A stretch of DNA of 7,705 nucleotides from ZC4RG30 sp039929265 (GCA_039929265.1 JBDSRN010000127.1:1-7705); one strand, 5' to 3'; shown: positions 1 to 7,467, numbered from the stretch's first letter. Program-made: numbers and translations. The notes: generated by a model from the sequence alone, not told the origin.

Positions 1-106
1 GCAATAGGTACGACGTCCCTCGATCCACCGCTCGAAAGTTGCTCATCCGTACCACTCGCAGCGAAATAACTGCCGCAAATTATATCGCCTCATCCACACT
101 CAGTCG
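1..106. other. No recognisable gene
   Basis: No convincing coding region is visible. The plus-strand frame beginning at base 3 stays open to a stop at 108-110, but its translation resembles nothing I know and it has no start codon inside the window. It could be the end of a gene entering from the left or simply decayed sequence next to the EAL fragments. Confidence 0.3.
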
Positions 107-235
107 TTAAGTCCGACAGGCTGCTAGGCTCTTGGCCATGGAAATGATCGCTCGCACGATGGAAGCGCTGTCCTTGTCTACGGGAAGGCCTGTGACGAAG
201 CTGCGGTCGATCTTGATCGTATTGAGCGGCATGCG
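107..235 (-). pseudogene. EAL-domain fragment (c-di-GMP phosphodiesterase remnant)
   Basis: The minus strand reads RMPLNTIKIDRSFVTGLPVD followed by about 20 more residues including SIVRAII and MAKSL. This is the part of an EAL domain around the conserved KID motif and the helix after it. In an intact domain MAKSL would be followed by a segment like GLTVVAEGVET. Here the reading frame leaves the family after MAKSL and stops at 107-109 (TAA). The upstream half of the domain, including the EAL signature, is absent because the homology ends abruptly near 235, where a plus-strand EAL fragment begins. About 42 codons survive. The residues differ from the matching part of the large EAL gene at 561-3755, so this is a remnant of a different gene, not a copy of that one. 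It is too short to fold as a working enzyme. The start and promoter are missing. Confidence 0.75.
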
Positions 236-524
236 TTGACTTCGGACAGGGTCTGGTGCCGCTGGAGAAGCTGGGTGACGTCAAGATCAACTCCCTGAAA
301 GTCTCGGGCAAGTACTTCGATTGGAGTCAGGACAACACCCGGAAGGATGCGTTCATCGCGATCGTCCACGAGATCGGCAGAGTTCTGCAGATTCCGATTG
401 TGACTTGCCAGATCGAGAGCGAGGTCATGGATACCCGGGCGGACGACGCCGGCCAGCCTGGGAACCGGCAACTGACGCAGCGCAGGAAACTTTCAAGTCC
501 TTCGAGGCCTGGATGCGCGACTAG
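235..524 (+). pseudogene. Degenerate EAL-domain C-terminal fragment
   Basis: From about 238 the plus strand reads DFGQG, then a segment with LKVSGKYF, AIVHEIGRVLQIPIV and ESEVMD. The spacing matches the second half of an EAL domain: the DFGxG loop, the KID strand, the IGH/LA-type helix and the AEGVE strand. Key positions are lost: KID has become KVS, and the AEGVE-type strand reads TCQIE. After VMDT (about 432) the frame departs from the family. A different frame further on gives a plausible tail ending FEAWMRD with a stop at 522-524, so a frameshift near 440-470 is likely. A stop codon at 223-225 closes the frame upstream and the N-terminal half is absent. This is a decayed remnant of another phosphodiesterase gene, unlike both the minus-strand fragment it abuts and the intact gene at 561-3755. 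Confidence 0.65.
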
Positions 525-560
525 CTGGAACGTCAGTTGATTCGGTATCACGTGTTTCTT

Positions 561-3500
561 CTAGATACTGGTCCGGTCCCGAGGAATCTGTGTCGGGCAT
601 CGCTCCAGATACTTGGCCTCAAGCGCTTCTGTGGCAAGCGGCCTGCAAAACAGATAGCCCTGCATCTCATCACAGTTCAGTAGACGCAGCAGCCGCGACT
701 GCTCTTCGGTTTCCACCCCTTCCGCGACGACTTTCAGCCCCAACGCGTGTCCAAGTCCAATGATCGTGGAGACCAGGGCAAGGCCATTGGGGCTGATGGC
801 CATGTTGGCGACGAATGATCCATCGATCTTGATCGTGTCGATCGGTAACCGCGTGAGATAGCTCAACGAGGAGAACCCGGTCCCGAAGTCATCGATCGCG
901 ATGGTGACGCCCAATTCACGAATCGCCTGCAGGTTCGCGACGCTGTGGTCGATATCCTCCATGAGGAGACTCTCGGTCAGCTCGAGTTCCAACGCGGTCG
1001 CGTGCTGTCGCCCGGCGCCGATCACCTGCTCGATCAACTGGATGAATTGATGCTGCCGCAGTTGCAGGGGTGAGACATTCACGGCAATGCAGACCGCATT
1101 GAGTCCCAGTGAAGCCCAGCGCTGATGATCCTGGAGCGCCCGGCGCAACGCCCAGGCCCCGACTTCAAGAATCAGGCCTGTCTCCTCCAGCACCGGGATG
1201 AAGCGCCCCGGTGCTACGAGGCCGGTGCGGGGATTGTTCCAGCGTAGCAAAGCCTCCACGCCGGTGACGCGCCCAGTGGCGAGGCTTACTTTAGGCTGAT
1301 AGTGCAGCACGAACTCCTCGTTGCGCAGAGCATCGCGGAGTTGATTCTCGAGCGTCAGCCTGCCGGCTGCCGCCTCGGTCATCTTCTGCGTGAACATCAT
1401 GTAGCGGTTGCCGCTGGCCTTGGCTCGCTTGAGGGCGATCTCCGCATTCGTGAACAGGGTGGCCGCGTCGGACCCATCATCCGGAAACAAGGCCATCCCG
1501 ACTTTCGCGGCGACCCGCAACACCGTGTCATTCAACTGAAATGAATGGTCCACGAACTCCGTCAGAGACTTTTCGATGAGACGGGCGGCATCACCTTCGG
1601 TTGCGATCTTCGGCAACACCATCGCGAAGTGGTCGGCATCCACGCGGGCCAGCAGGCCCGTATCCGAGACATTGAGCGTCAGCCAGGTCGCCACCTGGCG
1701 CAGCAGCTCGTCTCCGGCCGACTGTCCGAGGCTGTCATTTACGATCTTGAACCGCTCCAGGTCGAATATACACAGGGCGAGCTTGTAACCGCCGCTTGCC
1801 GCGCTGCGCACGTATTGATTCACGCGCTCGAGGAACAGCCTGCGATTGGCGAGCCCGGTCAGTACGTCGTAGTACGCGAGATAGTCGATCCGCTTTTGCT
1901 TTTCGATATGATCCATACCGAACGCGATGTCGCTGGCGAGTTCCGCCAGGAGCTTCATCTCTTCATCGTCGAAGAATGCGGGCTCGGCGGCATAGAGGAC
2001 AAACACGCCCACCGCAGTGCCGGAGACGATCAGCGGCAGAATCGCCATCGAGGCAATGCCCCGATCCTTGCGCTCCTGGGTGAGCACCATGGTGGTATCG
2101 CCGACTATCTCATTGGTCACCATGGCACGCTTTTCCCGCACCGCGCGTGCAGTCGTGCTCGTGCCCGCCAGCGCGATTGCCTCGAGCAGGCTCGAGCGTC
2201 CATCAACCAGTGCGAGCAGATCCGGATCTGCCCCTTCCGCTGCCACCGGCACGATGAGCTGTGCACTTCTGTCTACGATTCCGATCCAGGCCATCGTGAA
2301 TTGCCCCGGGGTCAGCGCAATGCTGCAAGCTCCCTTGAACAGTTCATCGCGCTCGTTCACCCGCACGATGAGCGAATTGATACCGCTCAGCATTCCGTAA
2401 ACTCGATTCAGGTGCCGCATGCGGGTGGCGATGAGCCGCCGCTGTGTTATGTCTTCGCCGATGCTGGCCGTGCCCGTCACTACCCCGTCGGGCGAGCGCA
2501 GCACCGAGTTGCTCCAGCGAATCAGCCGACGCTCGCCAGAGCGGATGAAGATCTCGTTCTCGACTTGCCGGGCTTCGGGTCGGTCGGCCAGCAGGGTTTC
2601 GAACGCAGCCTTGGCGCCGGCGAGCGCCGGCGGCGCAAAGAGTTCAAACCAGTTCTTGCCCATCACCTCCTCGATCTTCCAGCCGCTCAGTTGCAGCAGG
2701 CAGTCATTGCAATAGGTGATCAGCCCCGCAGCGTCGAGCATCACCGCGGCGAGTTCGACATTGTTGAGCAGTTCGCTGAAGCGGCGCTCACTGTCACGCA
2801 GCGCTTTCTCCGAGTGCATGCGTACGGAGATGTCCTGGGCCATGACGAAGATGCCGATGACTTTTCCATCTGCATCGCACACCGGCACCTTGTCGGTCTG
2901 GACCCACGCCTCGATGCCGTTGACGGCGGGCATGCTTTCGATGATCCCAAGCTTGGGCACGCGACTTCGGATGACCTCCAGGTCGTCCGCGTAGTACTTC
3001 GCCGCCTCGTCCGGGTAGATTTCCTCAGTTGCCCGACCTTCGATATCGGACACTGCCCGCCCGGCGGCGCTCGCGACCTGCTTGTTGACACGCAGAATGC
3101 GATTTTCGGTGTCCTTGAACCAGATCATTGCGGGCAGCAGATCGAACAACGCGCGCAATTCCGTCTGCTGTCGGCGCAGGGCGTCGTCAACCTGCCTTTG
3201 CTCGGTGATATTGACGTGCATCACGACGGCACCGCTGGGGGGTTGACCCGCGAGTGGCGTAACGCTCAGGCGGAACCAGCGTTGCTCGGCTGACGAGTGG
3301 CAGGGATATTCGATTGCGAAAGTGGATGATTCACCTGCAAGCACGGCGCGGATGCCGGCGGCAACGGCCACTCCTTCGGCCGAATCGGGCCCGCGCGCCC
3401 CATCGCAAAGCTCGAGATAGTTGAGGCCGATCCCATAGTCCCGACTTGCCAAGCTGTAATGAAGGGCAGAACGACGCCACACCCGGTTGACCGAGATGAT

Positions 3501-3755
3501 TCGTCCCTGTACGTCGAGCAACGCGATCTGCGCAGGTAGCGCGTTGAGGATGGCTGACTGTCGGGCGGACTCGCTGTCGCGCAGCTGCTCCTGGGCGTGC
3601 AGCAGGAGAAACGAGCGGCCCTCGCGATTTGCCACCGTGTCGACTTCGCCGGCTGTGAGCTGCTCCAGGCGCAGCAAGCGTGAGTGAACCGATTCGATCA
3701 GTCCGGCGATCTCGTGGGCGCCACCTTCGTCAAGTGAAGGCGCCGGAATGCTCAC
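561..3755 (-). CDS. PAS-PAS-PAS-GAF-GGDEF-EAL protein, probable c-di-GMP phosphodiesterase
   Basis: This 1064-residue protein has no obvious signal peptide or membrane segment, so it is probably a cytoplasmic sensor. The domain order is: N-terminal linker containing LTAGEVD (about 1-65), PAS (67-190), PAS (200-312), PAS (325-440), GAF (455-615), GGDEF (620-790) and EAL (800-1050). The cyclase signature is degenerate: residues 706-710 read DADHF instead of GGDEF, and the inhibitory RxxD site is NVSD. The upstream nucleotide-site residues FDLERFK and VNDSLG are kept, so it may still bind GTP. The EAL site looks complete: E834-A-L, N893, E925/E928, DDFGTG at 955-960, K976-I-D, AEGVE at 1011-1015 and Q1032-G-Y. 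It should therefore hydrolyse c-di-GMP to pGpG, tuned by PAS/GAF input. The start is GTG, overlapping the kaiB-like stop by 4 bases (GTGA), with a GGGGA purine run 9 bases upstream. The next in-frame Met is far inside the first PAS domain, which supports this start. Confidence 0.95.
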   Translation of the reverse strand: MSIPAPSLDEGGAHEIAGLIESVHSRLLRLEQLTAGEVDTVANREGRSFLLLHAQEQLRDSESARQSAILNALPAQIALLDVQGRIISVNRVWRRSALHYSLASRDYGIGLNYLELCDGARGPDSAEGVAVAAGIRAVLAGESSTFAIEYPCHSSAEQRWFRLSVTPLAGQPPSGAVVMHVNITEQRQVDDALRRQQTELRALFDLLPAMIWFKDTENRILRVNKQVASAAGRAVSDIEGRATEEIYPDEAAKYYADDLEVIRSRVPKLGIIESMPAVNGIEAWVQTDKVPVCDADGKVIGIFVMAQDISVRMHSEKALRDSERRFSELLNNVELAAVMLDAAGLITYCNDCLLQLSGWKIEEVMGKNWFELFAPPALAGAKAAFETLLADRPEARQVENEIFIRSGERRLIRWSNSVLRSPDGVVTGTASIGEDITQRRLIATRMRHLNRVYGMLSGINSLIVRVNERDELFKGACSIALTPGQFTMAWIGIVDRSAQLIVPVAAEGADPDLLALVDGRSSLLEAIALAGTSTTARAVREKRAMVTNEIVGDTTMVLTQERKDRGIASMAILPLIVSGTAVGVFVLYAAEPAFFDDEEMKLLAELASDIAFGMDHIEKQKRIDYLAYYDVLTGLANRRLFLERVNQYVRSAASGGYKLALCIFDLERFKIVNDSLGQSAGDELLRQVATWLTLNVSDTGLLARVDADHFAMVLPKIATEGDAARLIEKSLTEFVDHSFQLNDTVLRVAAKVGMALFPDDGSDAATLFTNAEIALKRAKASGNRYMMFTQKMTEAAAGRLTLENQLRDALRNEEFVLHYQPKVSLATGRVTGVEALLRWNNPRTGLVAPGRFIPVLEETGLILEVGAWALRRALQDHQRWASLGLNAVCIAVNVSPLQLRQHQFIQLIEQVIGAGRQHATALELELTESLLMEDIDHSVANLQAIRELGVTIAIDDFGTGFSSLSYLTRLPIDTIKIDGSFVANMAISPNGLALVSTIIGLGHALGLKVVAEGVETEEQSRLLRLLNCDEMQGYLFCRPLATEALEAKYLERCPTQIPRDRTSI

Positions 3756-4042
3756 GCTGCAGGATCCCCGAGCCCGAGCGCCAGCAACACGGTGGGGGTC
3801 TGGTTGAGAGTGCCGACAATTCGTACGTCGGGACCCGGTACGTATCTTACGAGTGTCGGAGTCATGAAAACCCCGGCTGCCAGCGCGCGTTCCGGCTCAC
3901 GCAGGACGTCGATGATCTCTATCGTATGCCTACCCGCCAGGTGAACCTGGCACAGCCGGCGCAGGTTCGCCACCGCCTGTGCGGAATTCTGCGTGTGGTC
4001 GGCTATGAAGAGCCGGAACTTGCACACCTCCGCGCGTTTCAT
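3752..4042 (-). CDS. kaiB: KaiB-like thioredoxin-fold protein
   Basis: This 96-residue protein matches the KaiB family in length and pattern. It has a first strand FRLFIAD, then TQNSAQAVANLRRLC as the first helix, an IEIIDVL strand, and a TPTLVRYVPGP segment with the family's cis-Pro turn, followed by RIVGTLNQ. In cyanobacteria KaiB switches fold and binds phosphorylated KaiC. In other bacteria KaiB-like proteins are linked to stress responses, and no oscillation can be assumed without KaiA. Several usual residues differ: AG after the first strand is AD, and the IGDLS motif reads VGTLN, so the fold switch or KaiC contact may differ from the clock protein. The gene lies between the kaiC-like gene (ATGA overlap at 4039-4042) and the EAL gene (GTGA overlap at 3752-3755). 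Its initiator follows a run of A residues rather than a clear Shine-Dalgarno sequence, which fits translational coupling to kaiC. Confidence 0.88.
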   Translation of the reverse strand: MKRAEVCKFRLFIADHTQNSAQAVANLRRLCQVHLAGRHTIEIIDVLREPERALAAGVFMTPTLVRYVPGPDVRIVGTLNQTPTVLLALGLGDPAA

Positions 4043-5883
4043 TTTTTTCGCGCGGCGCGGGGCTTGACCGCGACATCGGCACCACGCAGTTCCCGCATCC
4101 GGTCGGCGCCGCGCTTCTGCGCCCAGCCACGATTTGCGTTGGCACGGGCAAGCAATGTCTTCTCGACGGCCTTCGCCACCAGTTCGGTCTGCAACGATTT
4201 TGCGCGTACCTGCAGCACTGCCTCCTGGGCATCGAGGCTGACGCGCTTGAGCTCGTCGGCGACCTCGGCGTCCTCATTCGCGAGGCGCATGGCGGTCTCC
4301 TTTTCCCACCGCATCGCCCCCATGAGCACTTCACCGCCGGCGGTATAGGTATCCGCGATCGTCACTCCTTCGCTGCTGAGCACCAGCTCGCGCACCTGGT
4401 TCGAGTGCGCCGTGCCGCGGGACTTGATGATCGACATTCCCCGGTTGCGCTCTCCGGCCTGGACGAGATAGTTCAGGTGCAGCCAGGTATCGGCCATCGT
4501 GGAAATGTGCAGCGCCGTGACCCCTTCGGCGTTCGCGCTGAGTTCATCGTGCAGGCTGGTGCACACGAGCGTAGTGCCGCTTGCCTTCGACCAATCCATC
4601 AGGCGCTCGGCTACGCCATGCGCCGTCAGCTCGTTTCCCGCACGGGACAACGTGGAGACAGGGTCGATGACCATGCAGCGTGCGCCGTGTTCCTTCGCCA
4701 GCGCCTTGATGTGGACCATCAGGCTTTCGGCGCTGCCCGTGAGGGTGCGAGCCGAGATCATGCGCAAACGGCCGTCCTTGATAAAGCGTCCGAGCTGAAT
4801 CCCCACCGAAGTGAGGTTGCGCACCACTTCGGAGCCATCCGAGTCGAAGCTGACGAACATCGTGCGCTCGCCGCGCAAGCAGGCGGCCTCGGCGAACGCG
4901 CCGCTCAAGGTCGTCTTGGCAGTTCCGGGATACCCCGTGATCAATACGGTTGCACCCCGGTAGTAGCCCCCGCCCAGCATGGTGTCGAGGCGCTCGATGC
5001 CGCTGGAAACCCGTTCTGCGGAGACTTCGGTGTCCTTGCGGCCCAGCGTGCGCGCGATGGCGACGTCGAATCCCTGCTTGCCGATGACGAACGGCGATTC
5101 GTCCTCGATGAACCGCGAGCCGCGGTACTTCTGCACCCGCAGATTGCGCTGCGACACGCCGAGTTCCAGGCGATGGTTCAAGACGATCGAACAGTCCACC
5201 ATGTATTGCAGGAAGCCATAGCCCGGCGTGCTGAAGGTGTTGTGCTGGTCATCGTCCGCCTTGGCCGTGATGAGTCCGGTCAGCCCCTGTGCGACGAGCC
5301 ACATGTGCAGGCGGTAGAGCTCGGCACGCTTGGCTGCCGCATCGGGCAAGAGCGCCAGCACGACATCCAGCGCATCGAATACGATGCGCTGCGCCTTCAT
5401 CTTGCGCGCCTTGACGCCCAGGGCCGCCAGCATCCCGCTGATATCGAAAGTGCCCGCCTGGATGAGGTCCGGCAGCGGCTGCGCGTCAACGAAGAACAGC
5501 CGGCGCTCTTTCAACTCCTCCAGCTTCCACCCGAAATTGGCACAGTTGGCAACGATGCGTGCCGGTGTTTCCTCGAAAGCAACGAAAATTCCAGGCTCCG
5601 CCAGGTTGCCGGCACCGTATGCCAGGAACTGCAATGCGAATATCGTTTTGCCTGAACCCGGACCACCCAGGAGCAGCGTTGTCCGGCCGCGGGGCAACCC
5701 CCCGCCGGTGACCTCATCGAATCCGGTGATGCCGGTCGCGGCTTTGCTGGAGCCAGAAGGTGCTTGCAGTCGCGTTTTCATGCTGAGTTCGGCAGGTGGA
5801 AGGTCCCCGAGCCGGGCGGGAAGGGAGACGGCGCAGGTCAGCATGGTCAGATCGTGCACCGCGCGAGGTGCGCTAGCAGACAT
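4039..5883 (-). CDS. kaiC: KaiC-family double-domain ATPase
   Basis: This 614-residue protein has two RecA/KaiC ATPase domains, CI (about 48-285) and CII (about 290-525). In CI the Walker A motif is GGPGSGKT (73-80), the catalytic pair is E104-E105 and Walker B ends at D170. CII has GYPGTAKT (317-324) and Walker B ending at D407. The CII catalytic pair reads D347-S348 instead of Glu-Glu, so autokinase activity may be altered. The block that carries the phosphosites in cyanobacterial KaiC is kept (HISTMADT), with S461 and T462 and a Thr at 456 in the third position. After the conserved SIIKSRG block comes a charged, helix-rich C-terminal extension (about 528-600), probably a coiled coil, then a basic tail. 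It heads the operon with kaiB and the EAL gene. The start is uncertain: the first ATG gives 614 aa, but Met35 (5781) gives 580 aa and lies close to the conserved domain. Neither has a good Shine-Dalgarno sequence. The fold assignment is secure; the biological output is inferred. Confidence 0.93.
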   Translation of the reverse strand: MSASAPRAVHDLTMLTCAVSLPARLGDLPPAELSMKTRLQAPSGSSKAATGITGFDEVTGGGLPRGRTTLLLGGPGSGKTIFALQFLAYGAGNLAEPGIFVAFEETPARIVANCANFGWKLEELKERRLFFVDAQPLPDLIQAGTFDISGMLAALGVKARKMKAQRIVFDALDVVLALLPDAAAKRAELYRLHMWLVAQGLTGLITAKADDDQHNTFSTPGYGFLQYMVDCSIVLNHRLELGVSQRNLRVQKYRGSRFIEDESPFVIGKQGFDVAIARTLGRKDTEVSAERVSSGIERLDTMLGGGYYRGATVLITGYPGTAKTTLSGAFAEAACLRGERTMFVSFDSDGSEVVRNLTSVGIQLGRFIKDGRLRMISARTLTGSAESLMVHIKALAKEHGARCMVIDPVSTLSRAGNELTAHGVAERLMDWSKASGTTLVCTSLHDELSANAEGVTALHISTMADTWLHLNYLVQAGERNRGMSIIKSRGTAHSNQVRELVLSSEGVTIADTYTAGGEVLMGAMRWEKETAMRLANEDAEVADELKRVSLDAQEAVLQVRAKSLQTELVAKAVEKTLLARANANRGWAQKRGADRMRELRGADVAVKPRAARKK

Positions 5884-6064
5884 ATTCAGACATCTGCATG
5901 CCTTGATGAGGCGTACCAGTATCGTCCCGGACGGATCAAGGTGAACCCCGACCGACCAGAAAAAATTCCGCAGCAGATTGCGTGTGCGCGGGCGCGCGCA
6001 GAGGCAGGCACGACTTGCTCACGGCGCCTGTCTGATCTCATGAGCGTCGGAGCATGCACTTCGT
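5884..6064 (-). promoter_or_regulatory. Leader of the kaiC-kaiB-EAL operon, no clear promoter
   Basis: This is the only non-coding stretch upstream of kaiC, so the operon promoter should lie here or inside the cusA remnant. The best sigma70-like guess on the minus strand is TTGATC (5939-5934) with an 18-base spacer to TACGCC (5915-5910), whose -10 box is poor. I see no convincing sigma54 or heat-shock type site. A purine run AAGG lies about 19 bases before the first ATG, too far for a normal ribosome binding site, which leaves the kaiC start open. Confidence 0.25.
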
Positions 6065-6710
6065 TCACTGAGCCACGGCCCTCTTGAAGAGCGCCTTCCG
6101 ATCAACAATTACATGTTGATTGTCCGACGAGCCTCGGTTGGCTGATGCGTCTTCGGTCAGCACCTGCAGCTTCACCTCTCGAGACTTCGGCATGTACAGC
6201 AGATCACCCGCGTCCAGCGGCGGCCTATAGCCCGCTATCAACCACCGGTTCAGCGGGTTCTGCGATTCGCCGGGCAATCGGCCACGTATGACCGCGCCCA
6301 TCAGGATGGGCGCGAGCGTTACCGATAGTCCCGCCGCAGCCGCCATGGCATAGGACTTCGTCAGCGCAAGCGGACCGAACAGCCGCCCCTCCTGGGCCTC
6401 CAGGGTGAGTACAGGGAGAAAAACACTGCAGGACCCACTTCGACGGCGGCCGCTGTCATCAAGTGCCAGCGTGCCTCTACGACGAGTTGCCGGTCGGGAT
6501 TGGCGTGCTGCCAGGCTTCCACTTTCTTGTGAGCGTTCTCGATCATCACGATCGCGGCATCGACCATCGTCCCGATTGCAATCGCAATTCCGCCCAGCGA
6601 CATGATGTTGGCGCTGATGCCCTGATAGCGCATCGCGCCGAACGCGATGAGCGCGGAACGCAGATGCCGCAGGAAGAGCCCGTAGACAAGCGCCACGACG
6701 CGTCGCAACC
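6065..6710 (-). pseudogene. cusA: cusA-like heavy-metal RND efflux pump, decayed fragment
   Basis: Read on the minus strand, this carries the middle of a CusA-type metal/proton antiporter of the inner membrane. First comes VVALVYGLFLRHLRSALIA, then a segment with ANIMSLGGIAIAIGTMVDAA and VMIENAHKK, then AAVEVGPAVFFSL. In a second frame follow VLTLEAQEGRLFGPLALTKS, AMAAAAGLSVTLAPILMGAV, IRGR, NPLNRWLI and PLDAGDLLYMP. Compared with the family from memory, three pieces are missing. About 12 residues are lost between RSALIA and the QGISANIM segment. About 9 are lost after FFSL, with a frameshift near 6415. About 35-40 are lost between IAGYRP and PLDAGDLLYMP. After YMP (about 6188) the frame runs on for 40 codons that do not resemble CusA, to a stop at 6065-6067. 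Both ends of the gene are absent. It is a dead remnant of a copper/silver or related efflux system. The metal cannot be told from what remains. Confidence 0.85.
6101..6120. repeat. Perfect 7-bp inverted repeat
   Basis: ATCAACA and TGTTGAT flank a 6-base spacer, an AT-rich palindrome inside GC-rich DNA. It contains TCAACA-N6-TGTTGA, which also fits a T-N11-A type operator. It lies within the non-CusA tail of the cusA remnant, about 220 bases upstream of kaiC. It could be an operator, a small hairpin or chance. Confidence 0.35.
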
Positions 6711-6789
6711 CGAAGTTGAAAGAGACCGAAGAGGCTACCCGCGCTGCCATCTCGCTCGGCGGCATTCGCGCCGCAGGAAAGGCGATCGG

Positions 6790-7467
6790 GTGCGCGCGCA
6801 CGCTGTGGAAGTTCGCCGTGTCGCGCGGAACATTGCGCAGGAAGTGCGTAAGCCCAAGGCCCCGGCCACGCTGCACACCGGCGTCATCGATCAGCAGATT
6901 TTGAGCCCCGCCGAAATCGCGCGGCTGGTGAACGCGGTGCCCGCCGATCACCGCACCACGGTCAACTTCCTGTTCCGCACGGGCGTGCGCTTCGGCGAAC
7001 TGCTCGGCGCGATGTGGAGCGACGTCGACTGGGCGTCCTCCCGCGTGCTGATCCGTCGCCAGCGCAGCGGCATGACGGGCGAGTTGACCGCGCCCAAGAC
7101 GCAGGCGGGCACACGGTGGATCGATCTGGACGCGCAGCTGATCAAGGAGCTGAAGGCGTTGCGGCTCCGCACGCCCGGCGACTTCGTGTTCCCGCTCGCC
7201 GAGCGGAACTGGCGCTCCCGCGTGTGGCACCCGTCGCTGCGCCGGGCAGGGCTGCGCTCGGTGCGTATCCACGACGCTCGCCACAGGCACGCCTCGTTGC
7301 TCATCGCGGCGGGCGCGGATGTTGTGGCGGTATCGCGTCGACTCGGGCACGCCAACCCGAGCATCACGCTGACGGTCTACAGCCACGTCTTCGCTCGGCG
7401 AGACGCCGCGCCGTTGGGCGAGAAGCTCGCCGCGTTCATGCTCGCGGAAAGTGGTGGTTGCGATTAG
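6790..7467 (+). pseudogene. int: 5'-truncated tyrosine recombinase (phage/island integrase)
   Basis: The surviving 225 codons cover the end of the core-binding domain (ARNIAQEVRKPKA) and the whole catalytic domain. All catalytic residues are visible: Arg in FRTGVRFGEL (codon 6988), Lys in APKTQ (7096), His and Arg in HDAR (7270, 7279), His in RLGH (7348) and the nucleophile Tyr in TVYSHV (7378). The stop is TAG at 7465-7467. The N-terminal 100 or so residues expected for arm-type DNA binding and most of the core-binding domain are missing. The open frame continues leftward to 6463, but there it only runs antisense to the cusA remnant, so those codons are not integrase. A GTG at 6790 is the first in-frame start near the homology, without a clear ribosome binding site. 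Known relatives excise or integrate islands at tRNA genes. This copy is probably inactive on its own, although its catalytic half is unmutated, which suggests recent loss. Confidence 0.82.

Noticed and set aside
1545..3293. 582-codon open frame on the plus strand
   Set aside because: It is fully antisense to the PAS-GAF-GGDEF-EAL gene. Its translation is rich in His, Arg, Gln and Gly with no recognisable domain, as expected from an opposite-strand frame of GC-rich coding DNA.
4405..5655. 416-codon open frame on the plus strand
   Set aside because: It is antisense to the well-supported KaiC gene and has no family-like motifs.
5886..6068. 60-codon minus-strand open frame upstream of kaiC
   Set aside because: It has no family similarity, is Arg-rich as random GC-rich frames are, and has no ribosome binding site.
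6463..6789. N-terminal extension that would make the integrase a complete 334-residue protein
   Set aside because: These codons lie antisense to the clear cusA remnant and show no integrase core-binding or arm-binding pattern.
6716..6904. Possible frameshifted integrase segment (RTLWKFAVSRGTLRR) in a second frame
   Set aside because: The main frame already gives a good match there (ARNIAQEVRKPKA), so the second frame is not needed. A frameshift cannot be excluded without an alignment.
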